Below are positions 40,369 to 49,586 of a DNA stretch of 64,000 nucleotides, piece by piece (positions within the stretch are counted from its first letter, which is position 1; every line of letters starts with the position of its first letter). A program made the position numbers and the translations under genes. The notes under the pieces are model-generated. The model was given only the letters and a program-made list of their open reading frames with translations. It did no database searches and was not told where the DNA came from. The DNA is from Bacillus sp. SD075 (lineage in GTDB: Bacteria > Bacillota > Bacilli > Bacillales > DSM-1321), in assembly GCF_017355165.1 (NCBI RefSeq), contig NZ_JADILK010000003.1, positions 62,001 through 126,000 of the forward strand, given 5' to 3'.

Positions 40369-41004
40369 TTAAGCTTCAGCGATTTTTATCAATTGCTCTG
40401 ATGATAGCTTGGTGTTGTCTTCATCATCCACTTCAATTTGCAGCTTGCCTTTACTCATGGATACCGAGATTACGACAGCGGACGACTCTTCACTTTTTTC
40501 ATCCATCCAGGAAACGCGCTTGCCTATTAATTCACTTGCCGCCGTCAAGCTGTTCGACGTAGAACTGGTTTGTTTCATTGCTGAAATATTTGCGGGTTCA
40601 AGTTTCGTGCCATCTTCTAAAAGAAAATAAACACCATCACCCTTATATTGGATCGACTTAACGATGCCTGTCCCTTCTTCTATCGCAATGTCATCATCAC
40701 CCTCATCCAATTTGTGCCAAGTGACTTCCTTTCCGACAAAAGAGTTATAGTTCATTAAACTATTTTGTTGATTGATCCCGATTATTTCTTCCATTTGGGT
40801 GCCCATATTCATCATCTGCTCCAGAGAAGAAAAAGTGGCCATTTGGGCGATGAATTCCGTGTTGTCCATCGGACTTGACGGATCTTGGTTTTGAAGCTGG
40901 GTAAGCAATAATTTCAAGAAATCATCTTTTCCCAATGCATCCCCGGTTTTTCTATTTTCAGTTTGAGAATTTGATAATAATAGTGACGGATCGATAGTCG
41001 TCAT
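40369..41004 (-). CDS. flgD: Flagellar hook capping protein FlgD
   Basis: Scaffold that caps the growing hook. The N-terminal KDDFLKLLLTQLQNQDPSSP and MDNTEFIAQMATFSSLEQM are diagnostic. At 211 residues it is longer than the roughly 140-residue B. subtilis protein. The extra C-terminal part contains VGKEVTWH and GKRVSWMD repeats. AGGTGA precedes the ATG. It is cotranscribed between fliK and the orphan ORF. Confidence 0.94.
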   Translation of the reverse strand: MTTIDPSLLLSNSQTENRKTGDALGKDDFLKLLLTQLQNQDPSSPMDNTEFIAQMATFSSLEQMMNMGTQMEEIIGINQQNSLMNYNSFVGKEVTWHKLDEGDDDIAIEEGTGIVKSIQYKGDGVYFLLEDGTKLEPANISAMKQTSSTSNSLTAASELIGKRVSWMDEKSEESSAVVISVSMSKGKLQIEVDDEDNTKLSSEQLIKIAEA

Positions 41005-41012
41005 TTTTTCAC

Positions 41013-42320
41013 CTACACTTCCAGATTTAACAGAGCATCGGCAAGGGATCCCGTAAACTCGATTTCCGTCTCATCCTTGCTTTCTTCCTTACTCTCCTGT
41101 TGCTCCTTATGTTCATCCGCATCTTTATGGCTGAATTTCTCAGAGTTGAAGGCATTGAAGGCCGTTGATATTTCAATTCTTTCAATTTGAATGTTTTGAC
41201 CGCTAAAGGCTTGTTTTAAGCCACAAACCTGATTCTCCAGCATATCTTTGGCCTGAGCAGTAGTAGCCATAATTTTTGCTGACATCATACCATCCTTTTG
41301 AATCAACTCGATTCTAAGGGAGCCTAAATGTTCAGGATTCAGTCTGATCATCAGTTTATTTACACCGTTAGTTCCGCTAAAATTCGCCTTACTCAAAATA
41401 TTTTCAAATTGTTTAACAAACTTTTCTTGACTGACAGTTTGCTCACCTCTGGGAGCCACCAAAACGAATTGCTCCAGCTTTGTCATGAGAAAAGGCATAC
41501 CAGACCCTTGATGTTTACTGCTATCCAGGCTTTGCAAAGTCACATCGCTGCTGAATGTTCCGTTTTTAATTACCTTGTCACTACCTGATAATTGTGAGAA
41601 TGGGCTTTTCCATGTTTCCATTGTTTTAGTTTGCCCTTTCTCCAACGTGTTGGATTGATTTGATTCCGATGTTGATTTTGACTGATTGGACAGCCATTTC
41701 TCCAGCCTCCCCGTTAACCCTTCAAGCAGGTTTTTCATTTGTTTCTGGATGGCCGCTCCATCTTGTGACATATCCTTATTCTCCGAGAGAAGATCTTGAA
41801 TTTTCACCAGTTTCAAAAGATTCACCACACCAGATAATGGGAGCTCATGCCATTTTTCTTCACTCAATCCAGTAACTTTTTTTAGGATGGTGAACAGTTC
41901 CATGACATTGGCTGATAACAAACTTTGTGAATTCAGGCTGAAGTCATCCGCTTCTTGTTCTATATCCAGTTCCTCGATGCTCGTAAAAAAATCAGCAAGG
42001 GTACCCTCATCATTGCCGGCTACATTTTTTAGGACCTGTAAAATAAGGTTGTTGTCTTGGTGGTTTACTGAAGGGGCTTCGGCAACACTCTTTTCCCCAG
42101 TATCGCTTAATCTTTCAAGTTTCAAAAAAACTAGCAAATCTTCTAATACAGACATTCGTCCTTCAGTTAGGCCAGCTATATCCGATGGATTGTGCGGTTC
42201 TGCGCCTATTGCTGATTGAAGGACTGAACCAAACCCTGAATTAGTTTGCTGATTTGGCTTAATTGGTACCTTTAAACTTAATGATGCCATAGGAAGTAAA
42301 GAATTAATGGCTGAATTCAT
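41013..42320 (-). CDS. fliK: Flagellar hook-length control protein FliK
   Basis: Secreted molecular ruler that triggers FlhB switching. The 435 residues have a poorly conserved, Ser/Gln-rich N-terminal ruler region and a C-terminal Flg_hook domain with LMIRLNPEHLGSLRIELIQK at about 325-345, followed by a charged Glu/Lys tail. GGGGAGGTGA precedes the ATG. Compare ylqG at 61864-63786, which carries a related C-terminal domain. Confidence 0.93.
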   Translation of the reverse strand: MNSAINSLLPMASLSLKVPIKPNQQTNSGFGSVLQSAIGAEPHNPSDIAGLTEGRMSVLEDLLVFLKLERLSDTGEKSVAEAPSVNHQDNNLILQVLKNVAGNDEGTLADFFTSIEELDIEQEADDFSLNSQSLLSANVMELFTILKKVTGLSEEKWHELPLSGVVNLLKLVKIQDLLSENKDMSQDGAAIQKQMKNLLEGLTGRLEKWLSNQSKSTSESNQSNTLEKGQTKTMETWKSPFSQLSGSDKVIKNGTFSSDVTLQSLDSSKHQGSGMPFLMTKLEQFVLVAPRGEQTVSQEKFVKQFENILSKANFSGTNGVNKLMIRLNPEHLGSLRIELIQKDGMMSAKIMATTAQAKDMLENQVCGLKQAFSGQNIQIERIEISTAFNAFNSEKFSHKDADEHKEQQESKEESKDETEIEFTGSLADALLNLEV

Positions 42321-42345
42321 ATATTCACCTCCCCACTCTTTCCAC

Positions 42346-42969
42346 TTAAGAACTTTGTTCCGTTAGTTTCTTCGTAAGCCTTGCAGCATCAGCCGTTGTC
42401 ATTTGCTCCAAAACCTTAGCTAAAGTAGCTGTTTTCATACTTGAGAGAATCTCCACTGCATCTTCATCATTCATTTCTGTAATGATAGGTGCAGCCTTCT
42501 TGGGAGCCATGGTTTCATAAGTACGGATTATATCTTTGAACGCTTGTTTACTATTATTCTGACTATCCTTAAGTTGGTTCATTTCTGTTTGAAGCTGCTG
42601 TTTTTCCGCTTCTGCCTTTTCAATGGCGTTGTCACGTGTGTCAATGATGTTCTCAAGCTTATCTATCTCTTTATCCTTGTTTACAATCTCGATTTCCAAT
42701 TTTTCGAGCTTCATGGAAACTTTCTCATCATTCATGGCCAGTTTACCTTTCTCTTCATCCCTTTCCTTTTGATCCGATTCAACGAAGGGTATTTTCGCAG
42801 ACATTTCCTTTGCTTTTTCCACTACATTCACCCCTGCAACTGTAAAAACAATCAACGCTACGGATACCGCAAAGACTAATGGGATGAAGATGACAAGAAA
42901 CCATTGAAACTTACTTATCTTACTTTCTTCCAATTCTTCCAATCCATTATATTCACTTTTTTTACGCAT
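42346..42969 (-). CDS. ylxF: MotE-like flagellar protein YlxF
   Basis: Single-pass protein of 207 residues: a cytoplasmic N-terminus, a transmembrane helix (about 24-48), a long coiled coil (about 75-145) and a C-terminal MgtE-N-like domain (EMNDEDAVEILSSMKTATLA). This architecture matches the FliJ-adjacent YlxF/MotE family, thought to act at the stator or motor base. AGGTGAGG precedes the ATG; it lies 4 bp after fliJ. Confidence 0.88.
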   Translation of the reverse strand: MRKKSEYNGLEELEESKISKFQWFLVIFIPLVFAVSVALIVFTVAGVNVVEKAKEMSAKIPFVESDQKERDEEKGKLAMNDEKVSMKLEKLEIEIVNKDKEIDKLENIIDTRDNAIEKAEAEKQQLQTEMNQLKDSQNNSKQAFKDIIRTYETMAPKKAAPIITEMNDEDAVEILSSMKTATLAKVLEQMTTADAARLTKKLTEQSS

Positions 42970-42973
42970 TCCC

Positions 42974-43420
42974 TCACCTTACGCCTTTGCTTAAGAATTG
43001 CCGGATTGATATTTCATCCATTTGTTTGTTCTCAGCTTCCTTTATGACATCGAGGAATTTAAGAAAATCATTTTCTTTCATCTTCTCGTACTTTTTAACC
43101 TCAATATTTTTTTCCATTAATATATCCCGTTGAATATTCATCTTGTATCGGGCTTCAATGACTTCCTGTTGACAGTGGCTTAAGAGTTTTTCCAAGTTGT
43201 CCATAAATAATTGATGATGCCTTATTTCCTGAACGGATAATCCATTTCGCAGTTTTTCCTGTTGAAACTCAAGCAACTCTTCTTTTTTCTTTAAAAGCTT
43301 ATATAACTTTTCTGCCACTTCTTCAAATTTTTTTAAAGCAGCATTATATTTAGTAAGTGCATCGGTTTTTTCTTTTTCTTTGATGGTCAGGATCTTCCCG
43401 AATTTATATTGATAAATCAT
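42974..43420 (-). CDS. fliJ: Flagellar export chaperone FliJ
   Basis: Coiled-coil stalk protein of the export ATPase that also escorts export chaperones. The 148 residues are almost wholly helical and charged, starting IYQYKFGKILTIKEKEK, as in the family. AAGGTGA precedes the ATG. It is 2 bp after fliI. Confidence 0.92.
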   Translation of the reverse strand: MIYQYKFGKILTIKEKEKTDALTKYNAALKKFEEVAEKLYKLLKKKEELLEFQQEKLRNGLSVQEIRHHQLFMDNLEKLLSHCQQEVIEARYKMNIQRDILMEKNIEVKKYEKMKENDFLKFLDVIKEAENKQMDEISIRQFLSKGVR

Positions 43421-43422
43421 TA

Positions 43423-44742
43423 TTAATCACCTTTCTCCATCAAATCGACAAGGGAGTTGATACTATTATCTTTGGAAGCTTTCTCATGGGTTCCTTGCTT
43501 CAAAAATGAAATGATTTCCGGATAGCGAGTAATCGAGTTATCAATTTGGTCGGAAGTACCCTTCTTATAAGCTCCTATATTAATCAAATCTTCCGACTCC
43601 ATATAGGTTGATAAACTTGCCCGCAATTTTTCTGCGGCGTTTTTATGCTTATCACCAACAATACTATTCATGACACGACTAATGCTCTTTAATACATTGA
43701 GCGCTGGAAACTGTCCTTTATTGGCCAAGTTACGGTCTAGTATGAAGTGGCCATCCAAAATTCCCCTGACAGCATCAGCAATCGGTTCATTCATATCATC
43801 ACCGTCGACGAGAACCGTATAAAAAGCTGTAATGGTACCCAGCTGATTTGTTCCCGTTCTTTCGAGTAACCTTGGAAGGATGGCAAAAACGGATGGTGTA
43901 TACCCTTTGGTTGTCGGCGGTTCCCCGATAGCAAGCCCGATTTCCCTCTGGGCCATCGCAACCCTTGTGACCGAATCCATCATCAGCATTACATTCAATC
44001 CCTTATCACGAAAATATTCCGCGATGGCGGTTGCCGTCAAAGCACCCTTTATCCTCATCAACGCTGGCTGGTCAGATGTCGCCACTACAACGATTGATCG
44101 GGCCAGCCCTTCTGGTCCAAGGTCCTTCTCAATGAATTCACGGACTTCACGGCCACGTTCTCCAATAAGACCAATTACGTTTAAGTCAGCCTTCGTATTT
44201 CTCGCTACCATCCCAAGCAACGTGCTTTTCCCGACACCGCTCCCTGCAAAGATACCAACACGTTGTCCTTTTCCAACTGTTAATAAACTATCAATCACCC
44301 GCACTCCTACATCTATCGGTTCATTAATGGGAGGTCGTTTCATCGGATTTGGCGGATCTTGATCCACAGATATTGTCGCGAGTCCTTTTGGAAGCAGTGA
44401 TTCATCAATGGAATGTCCCAATGGATCGACTACTTTGCCAATAAGCCCACTTCCCACCTTTATCTCAAGGCTCCTTCCGCTTCCTTCCACGATACAACCC
44501 GGTGCAATAGCACTAACTGCTGTAAACGGCATTAAAATAACCATTTCATCACGGAAACCGACAACTTCAGCTAAGATTCGATTTTTCTTTTTTTGTATAC
44601 CTGTATAGATATAACAAACATCACCTACAGAGCTTTCAGGACCTTGAGATTCTATCATTAACCCCACGACACGTTTGACCCGTCCATAATGTTTGAATGG
44701 ATCAACTTCATCAACTAAGGGCAATAGGTCTCTAGTTTTCAT
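43423..44742 (-). CDS. fliI: Flagellum-specific ATPase FliI
   Basis: Hexameric ATPase that energises export. The 439 residues are F1-beta-like, with Walker A FAGSGVGKSTLLGMVAR near 170, Walker B VMLMMDSVTRVAMAQREIG and GEPPTTKGYTPSVFA. AAGGGG precedes the ATG. It follows fliH by 2 bp. Confidence 0.97.
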   Translation of the reverse strand: MKTRDLLPLVDEVDPFKHYGRVKRVVGLMIESQGPESSVGDVCYIYTGIQKKKNRILAEVVGFRDEMVILMPFTAVSAIAPGCIVEGSGRSLEIKVGSGLIGKVVDPLGHSIDESLLPKGLATISVDQDPPNPMKRPPINEPIDVGVRVIDSLLTVGKGQRVGIFAGSGVGKSTLLGMVARNTKADLNVIGLIGERGREVREFIEKDLGPEGLARSIVVVATSDQPALMRIKGALTATAIAEYFRDKGLNVMLMMDSVTRVAMAQREIGLAIGEPPTTKGYTPSVFAILPRLLERTGTNQLGTITAFYTVLVDGDDMNEPIADAVRGILDGHFILDRNLANKGQFPALNVLKSISRVMNSIVGDKHKNAAEKLRASLSTYMESEDLINIGAYKKGTSDQIDNSITRYPEIISFLKQGTHEKASKDNSINSLVDLMEKGD

Positions 44743-44744
44743 CT

Positions 44745-45518
44745 TTATTCCCCTTCCAGCAATTCACTCAGTTTCACTTTTATTTCCTGCAGCTGACTGT
44801 CGACACTGGCGTCCATCCTTCCGTTTTCGGATTCGATGATACAGCCGCATTCTTCAAGCTCATCATCCGGAAAAATATACAACTCAGTATCTTTCGGAAA
44901 AATGGCCATTAACTCATCTTTATGGGAAAGAATCGATTGATATTGGAGCGGATGGATATGCAATTGCACTTCACGGTAATCCCTCACTTCTTTGATGGCC
45001 CTTTTGACTATAGATAAAAAAGATTCTTCATCTTTTTCAAGCTGTTGCCCGATAATTTTCTCTGCCACCTTCAGGGCAAGATTCAAAATAACGGTCTCAG
45101 ATGATTCGATATGGTGCCGATAATCTTTTTTAGATGAATCTACCACTTCTTTTGCGAAAGCTATTTCCGCTGCAATCTCGTTATAACCCTTTTGGATCCC
45201 ATCTTCGACTCCCTGCTGATACCCTTCTTTTTGAGCTTGTTCCATAAACAACGCTTTTTCTTGATTCTCCCATTGTTCTCTGTCTTGCTGGATTTCAGCA
45301 ACAATCGCTTGGGCTTTTTGTTTAGCATCGAGCAATAACTTTTCCGCTTCCTGTTTAGCATCATTGAGAAATTCATCAGATTGAATGCAATGAAGGGGTT
45401 TCCGATCATCTGCATCATCATTTTGAAGAAAATCAAAAGGACGAACTTTTATCGCAATCTTTTTGCTTTTCTCCTGGTTAGCCTGCAGGGATTTGATAAT
45501 CCTAGACAATGATATCAT
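44745..45518 (-). CDS. fliH: Flagellar export ATPase regulator FliH
   Basis: Stator-like inhibitor of FliI. About 257 residues, with a long Glu/Lys/Gln-rich coiled coil (about 60-125) and a C-terminal FliH/YscL domain ending QEIKVKLSELLEGE. Start is ambiguous: a TTG at 45536, the ATG at 45518 (reported), or a TTG at 45509 that has the best spacing from the GGAGGGG box. It begins inside the 3' end of fliG. Confidence 0.88.
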   Translation of the reverse strand: MISLSRIIKSLQANQEKSKKIAIKVRPFDFLQNDDADDRKPLHCIQSDEFLNDAKQEAEKLLLDAKQKAQAIVAEIQQDREQWENQEKALFMEQAQKEGYQQGVEDGIQKGYNEIAAEIAFAKEVVDSSKKDYRHHIESSETVILNLALKVAEKIIGQQLEKDEESFLSIVKRAIKEVRDYREVQLHIHPLQYQSILSHKDELMAIFPKDTELYIFPDDELEECGCIIESENGRMDASVDSQLQEIKVKLSELLEGE

Positions 45519-46521
45519 CCCCTCCGCCGCGGGCAATCACGATATCTCCAGTCTCTTCCAACCTTCGAATGATGGCAACAATTCTAGATTGTGCTTCTTC
45601 TACATCACGCAATCTTACTGGCCCCATAAATTCCATTTCTTCCTGGAACGTTTCGACCATGCGTTTTGACATGTTTCGGAATACGATTTCCTTCACTTCA
45701 TCACTAGCCACTTTAAGAGAAAGTTTAAGGTCTTCGTTATCTGATTCCCTGACTACCCGCTGAATCGCTCTGCCATCAAGGGTCACGATATCTTCAAAAA
45801 CAAACATTCGTTTCTTGATTTCCTCAGCAAGCTCCGGATCTTGGATTTCAAGTGCATCCAAGATCGTTCTTTCCGTTGAGCGGTCAACACCATTCAACAC
45901 ATCTACAACGGCTTCCACTCCACCAGTCTGTGTATAATCTTGGGTTACTGTTGCAGAAAGTTTCCTTTCGAGTATTTGCTCCACTTCATTGATGATTTCC
46001 GGAGAAGTGCTATCCATTAATGCAATCCTTCTTGCAATATCGGCCTGCACCTCTTGCGGAAGTTCCGACAATATTTGTCCAGCCTGTGTGGGATCAAGAT
46101 AGGACAAGATTAATGCAATGGTCTGCGGATGCTCGTTCTGGATGAAATTCAAGATCTGTCCAGGATCTGCCTTTCTTGCAAAGTCGAAAGGACGAACCTG
46201 TAAGGATGATGTTAAACGGTTAATGATGGCGGTTGCCTGGTCAATACCTAATGCCTTTTCGAGTACCTGCTTCGCATATCCTATCCCGCCTTGCGAAATG
46301 TAATCCTGTGCTAAAGCAATGTTATGGAATTCTTCCAGAATTTCTTCTTTATCATGGGAGTCCACTTTCTTCACTCCCGAAATTTCAAGGGTCAATCTTT
46401 CAATTTCCTCTTCAGAAAGATGCTTATACACGGATGCAGAAACATCCGGGCCTAAGGAAATAAGGAGGATGGCAGCTTTCTGTTTGCCAGTCAATCCGGC
46501 CTTTTTTTTTCTTTCTGTCAC
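45502..46521 (-). CDS. fliG: Flagellar motor switch protein FliG
   Basis: Rotor protein of the C-ring that binds FliF and interacts with the stator. The 339 residues show LTGKQKAAILLISLGPDVSA at the FliF-binding N-terminus, the ARM middle domain (HPQTIALILSYLDPTQAG with the EHPQ motif) and a C-terminal torque helix region. The start is GTG with GGAGG 8 bases upstream. It overlaps fliH. Confidence 0.96.
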   Translation of the reverse strand: MTERKKKAGLTGKQKAAILLISLGPDVSASVYKHLSEEEIERLTLEISGVKKVDSHDKEEILEEFHNIALAQDYISQGGIGYAKQVLEKALGIDQATAIINRLTSSLQVRPFDFARKADPGQILNFIQNEHPQTIALILSYLDPTQAGQILSELPQEVQADIARRIALMDSTSPEIINEVEQILERKLSATVTQDYTQTGGVEAVVDVLNGVDRSTERTILDALEIQDPELAEEIKKRMFVFEDIVTLDGRAIQRVVRESDNEDLKLSLKVASDEVKEIVFRNMSKRMVETFQEEMEFMGPVRLRDVEEAQSRIVAIIRRLEETGDIVIARGGGDDIIV

Positions 46522-46533
46522 TTTCCCAGCCTC

Positions 46534-48132
46534 CTAATCTTCTGCTATCCAGCTTCTTAATAATTTTGCAAATTCATCAGGCTTTTCTTTTGCAAGCTTC
46601 TCCAATTGTTTTCTTTTTAAAGATGCTTCCGTTTCTTTCTCTTTGTTCAAATCCGGAACATCAAATACGACTTCTTCCTCTTCAACCACATACTCCTCTT
46701 CCATATCAGCCTGTTTTCGGGATCGGAGAAATAAGATTAAGAGAATGATAATGACTAGTAAAAGCACTCCACCGACGATGTATGCCCATATTGGTAACGA
46801 AGGACTCATTTCACCTTTTTGCAATGTCATTTTTCCGTTGAACGGCTGAACGGAAATTGCAATTTTATTATTAAGTTCCTCGTCCGTCAGTTCCTCCCCT
46901 TCAGCTTTTTTCTCAATTGTCGTGCGTATTATCGTACCAAGGATTTGTGTAATATCATCCACACTTTGTTGAGATAAAGACTCCGGATCGTCAGCAGTGG
47001 GCGGTTCGACCATGACTTGAATACCTAAATCTTTAACTTTATATGGGCTTCCGACTATTTCTTTCTTGATTCGGTTCACTTCACTATTTATCGTTTCATC
47101 GACTTTTTCATATTCACCAGATCCGTTTATGCCTTCAGCGTAACTGGATCCCAATGAATCTGAGGAATCCTCACTTTGCGGAACGCCTCCTGCACCTGCT
47201 GCGTCCCCACTATACGATTCATTGATCCTTTGCGCTGAAATCTCAATTCCAGCCATATTTTCTTCATCGACCGGTTCAACTAAATTCTCTTCCCGGTTTT
47301 CTTGAGTGAAATCAATGTCTGTCGTGACAGAAACGACCACTTTGTCTCTCCCCATTATCGTTCCAAGCATATTTTGTACCTGTCTTTGAATATCTCGTTC
47401 TATTTCTTTTTTAATATCGTTTTGGGTAGCAAATGCGGACGCGAAAGAAGAATTTTCATTTTCAAGATCAAAGTACTCAAACTCTTGATTCATGATGACG
47501 ATATTATCTGTAGGGAGATTCGGAACACTTTTTGAGACCAGATGATAAAGGGAATTGATTTGACTTTCTTCAAATTTATAACCGGGTTTCGTATTCAATA
47601 CAATGGACGCTGACGCTTCCCCAGCTGAATCACTGACAAAAACTCCTTTATCAGGAAGAGTGATCATTACACTGGCATCTTCTACACCATCAATCTTTTT
47701 TATCAAACTGGCCAATTCCGTTTGCATCGAGTCCAGTTTAATGACATTGAATTCATTTTCAGTCATTCCGATACCAGCACTTTGACTAAAAAAGGAGTAA
47801 TCGATACTGCCTGATTCCGGAATTCCCTCAGCTGCCAGTTCCACTTTAAGTGAATCCAGTTTTTCTTCAGGAACTTTTATGGTCGTACCATTTTCAGAAA
47901 TTTCATTCATAATCCCTTGACTGTCTAAATTTTCTTTAATGCTGCCCGTTTCCGATGGAGTTAAATTGGAATATAAGGGAACCAGCGTCGTACGCATGGT
48001 TAAAATTGAAATTGCCGTAATGATGATGATGATCAATGTTGCTGAACCAATCGTCATGAATTTTTGTTTTTTACTTCGGCTCGTCCAATAACCAGTTATT
48101 TTGTTTTTAAAATGCACAAGTACTTCATTCAT
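46534..48132 (-). CDS. fliF: Flagellar MS-ring protein FliF
   Basis: Forms the MS ring on which the basal body is built. The 532 residues have a transmembrane helix near 27-47, RBM domains (TTLVPLYSNLTPSETGSIKENL), an acidic linker, a second transmembrane helix near 445-468 and a C-terminal FliG-binding tail. The ATG is preceded closely (5 bases) by GGGGGA, which lies in an inverted repeat with the upstream leader. Confidence 0.96.
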   Translation of the reverse strand: MNEVLVHFKNKITGYWTSRSKKQKFMTIGSATLIIIIITAISILTMRTTLVPLYSNLTPSETGSIKENLDSQGIMNEISENGTTIKVPEEKLDSLKVELAAEGIPESGSIDYSFFSQSAGIGMTENEFNVIKLDSMQTELASLIKKIDGVEDASVMITLPDKGVFVSDSAGEASASIVLNTKPGYKFEESQINSLYHLVSKSVPNLPTDNIVIMNQEFEYFDLENENSSFASAFATQNDIKKEIERDIQRQVQNMLGTIMGRDKVVVSVTTDIDFTQENREENLVEPVDEENMAGIEISAQRINESYSGDAAGAGGVPQSEDSSDSLGSSYAEGINGSGEYEKVDETINSEVNRIKKEIVGSPYKVKDLGIQVMVEPPTADDPESLSQQSVDDITQILGTIIRTTIEKKAEGEELTDEELNNKIAISVQPFNGKMTLQKGEMSPSLPIWAYIVGGVLLLVIIILLILFLRSRKQADMEEEYVVEEEEVVFDVPDLNKEKETEASLKRKQLEKLAKEKPDEFAKLLRSWIAED

Positions 48133-48134
48133 TT

Positions 48135-48191
48135 AAATCCCCCGGTCAGTCTATGAATTTATGATTGGGGGATTTCTTTCCCCCTTGTCAT
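48135..48191 (-). promoter_or_regulatory. Two-state RNA leader and ten-codon leader ORF in front of fliF
   Basis: The transcript can form GGGGGA/UCCCCC (48179-48184 with 48167-48172, 6-base loop). Alternatively AAAUCCCCC (48167-48175) can pair perfectly over nine bases with GGGGGAUUU (48135-48143), which contains the fliF Shine-Dalgarno. The two share the CCCCC run and so exclude each other. A ten-codon ORF MTRGKEIPQS (48159-48191) overlaps the first hairpin. Confidence 0.55.
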
Positions 48192-48224
48192 TTTTCTCTA
48201 TATAATGAGGTTAAAAATTGAATG

Positions 48225-48533
48225 TTATATGCTCATTCTCATCATTTCCTGGTAGGCTTCCACAACCTTATTCCGAACCTCTAATGTAGCCTGCATGGTA
48301 ACGCTGGCTTTTTGTGAAGCTATCATCACCGAATGAAGCTCAACATCCTCTCTATTAACCAATCTGGTTGTAAGGTCATCAGATGCCATTTGTGTTTCGT
48401 TAACTTTATTCATTGATTCTTTTAATACCGACGCAAAACTTTGCTGCGCCTCGTATGGTGTATGAGTATTGCTTTGATCTTTTTTCAGTACATTACTTGC
48501 ATTGTTCACTGCAGAAAGAGAAATCCCTTCCAT
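48225..48533 (-). CDS. fliE: Flagellar hook-basal body protein FliE
   Basis: Joins the MS ring to the rod. The 102 residues contain SFASVLKESMNKVNETQM and the C-terminal VEAYQEMMRM that is nearly invariant in FliE. AAAGGAGA precedes the ATG. A 92-bp gap with RNA structure follows before fliF. Confidence 0.95.
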   Translation of the reverse strand: MEGISLSAVNNASNVLKKDQSNTHTPYEAQQSFASVLKESMNKVNETQMASDDLTTRLVNREDVELHSVMIASQKASVTMQATLEVRNKVVEAYQEMMRMSI

Positions 48534-48555
48534 ATCAACTATCTCCTTTCAACTT

Positions 48556-49014
48556 TTATTTCCCAATTTCCAAAGCTTTCATCATCATTCCCTTTGATGC
48601 ATTTAAAACCGTCACATTTGCTTCGTATGAACGTGTAACACTCATTAAATCAACCATTTCCCGGAGCGGGTCGACATTTGGCATTTCCACATACCCCTCT
48701 TCATTGGCATCAGGGTGTTCGGGATTGTAATCCAGTTCAAAAGGTGTTTTATCTTTTACTATGCCCGTCACCTTCACTCCATTTCCTACCTCGCTTGTTT
48801 TTCCGGATGCTGCGTTTAAGAAACTCGAAAAATCGTTTTCCTTACTTTGCAGCACAACCGATTTTCTTGTGTATGGCTTCCATGTTTTCGATTCGGGATC
48901 ATATACCGCCCTTGTCGTATCGGCATTAGCCATATTGGCAGAGATTACATCCATCCTTACCCTTTGACTTGTCAGGCTAGATCCGCTCATGTTTATGCTT
49001 TGGAAAATTCCCAT
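48556..49014 (-). CDS. flgC: Flagellar basal-body rod protein FlgC
   Basis: Proximal rod subunit. The 152 residues include SSLTSQRVRMDVISANMANA near the N-terminus and YVEMPNVDPLREMVDLMSVT with SYEANVTVLNASK at the C-terminus. The ATG at 49014 is chosen over an adjacent GTG because AGGAGG lies 6 bases ahead. It overlaps the flgB TGA by one base. Confidence 0.95.
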   Translation of the reverse strand: MGIFQSINMSGSSLTSQRVRMDVISANMANADTTRAVYDPESKTWKPYTRKSVVLQSKENDFSSFLNAASGKTSEVGNGVKVTGIVKDKTPFELDYNPEHPDANEEGYVEMPNVDPLREMVDLMSVTRSYEANVTVLNASKGMMMKALEIGK

Positions 49015-49409
49015 CACTTACCTCCTCTAATTACATTCTGTAATGATTGAAACTTACCTGAAAGCCTGTCGGTTATTGCATTATAATAAATCTGATTGGC
49101 AGCTAGATCCGTCATTTCCTTATCAACATCCACGCTATTTCCATTATTGTTATACCGGACATTTTTCTGAGTCACAATGTAAGAAGCATGACTCCCCTCT
49201 GATTTGAAGGAGAAATGTCGTTCATCGGTACGATATGACTCCAGGGAAGATAGCAGCTCTTCCTTAAAGGATTGTGTTTTGTCGACCTCTTTAGCTTTAT
49301 AATTTGGTGTATCCGAATTGGCTATGTTCTGTGAAATGACTTTTTGTTTTGCATTAGAATAATTAAGGGCATTTTCTAATGTTTGAAAAGTATTTGAAAA
49401 TAATTCCAC
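49014..49409 (-). CDS. flgB: Flagellar basal-body rod protein FlgB
   Basis: First gene of the fla/che operon; proximal rod subunit. Contains KQKVISQNIANSDTPNYKAK near residue 22 and VDVDKEMTDLAANQIYYNAIT. Frames start at GTG 49418, which overlaps the AGAGGTGA box. The GTG at 49409 has proper spacing and gives MELFSNTFQ, like the B. subtilis MDLF start, so it is preferred (131 residues). Confidence 0.94.
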   Translation of the reverse strand: MELFSNTFQTLENALNYSNAKQKVISQNIANSDTPNYKAKEVDKTQSFKEELLSSLESYRTDERHFSFKSEGSHASYIVTQKNVRYNNNGNSVDVDKEMTDLAANQIYYNAITDRLSGKFQSLQNVIRGGK

Positions 49410-49578
49410 ATCGATCACCTCTTTCTACAATTAACAGATAATGACTTTATCAATAAATTAATCCAGTCCATTTACGTTTTAATTTTAAAGAAACATTATA
49501 CCTATGTCCATATACAATACACAGACTTTAGACCTATTATTGTCGAAAAATGTCATAAATTGCTCAAATTCGTCGTTT

Positions 49579-49586
49579 TTATCGGT
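49579..49586 (-). promoter_or_regulatory. Possible SigD -10 element upstream of flgB
   Basis: ACCGATAA on the minus strand resembles the SigD -10 (GCCGATAT). The nearest -35-like TAAT gives a 17-base spacer, longer than the usual 15, so support is weak. Feedback by SigD on fla/che exists in B. subtilis. Confidence 0.3.

Noticed and set aside
43880-44362. A 160-codon plus-strand frame opposite fliI
   Set aside because: It is antisense to the Walker region of fliI and has no ribosome binding site; the opposite-strand frame is explained by fliI codon bias.
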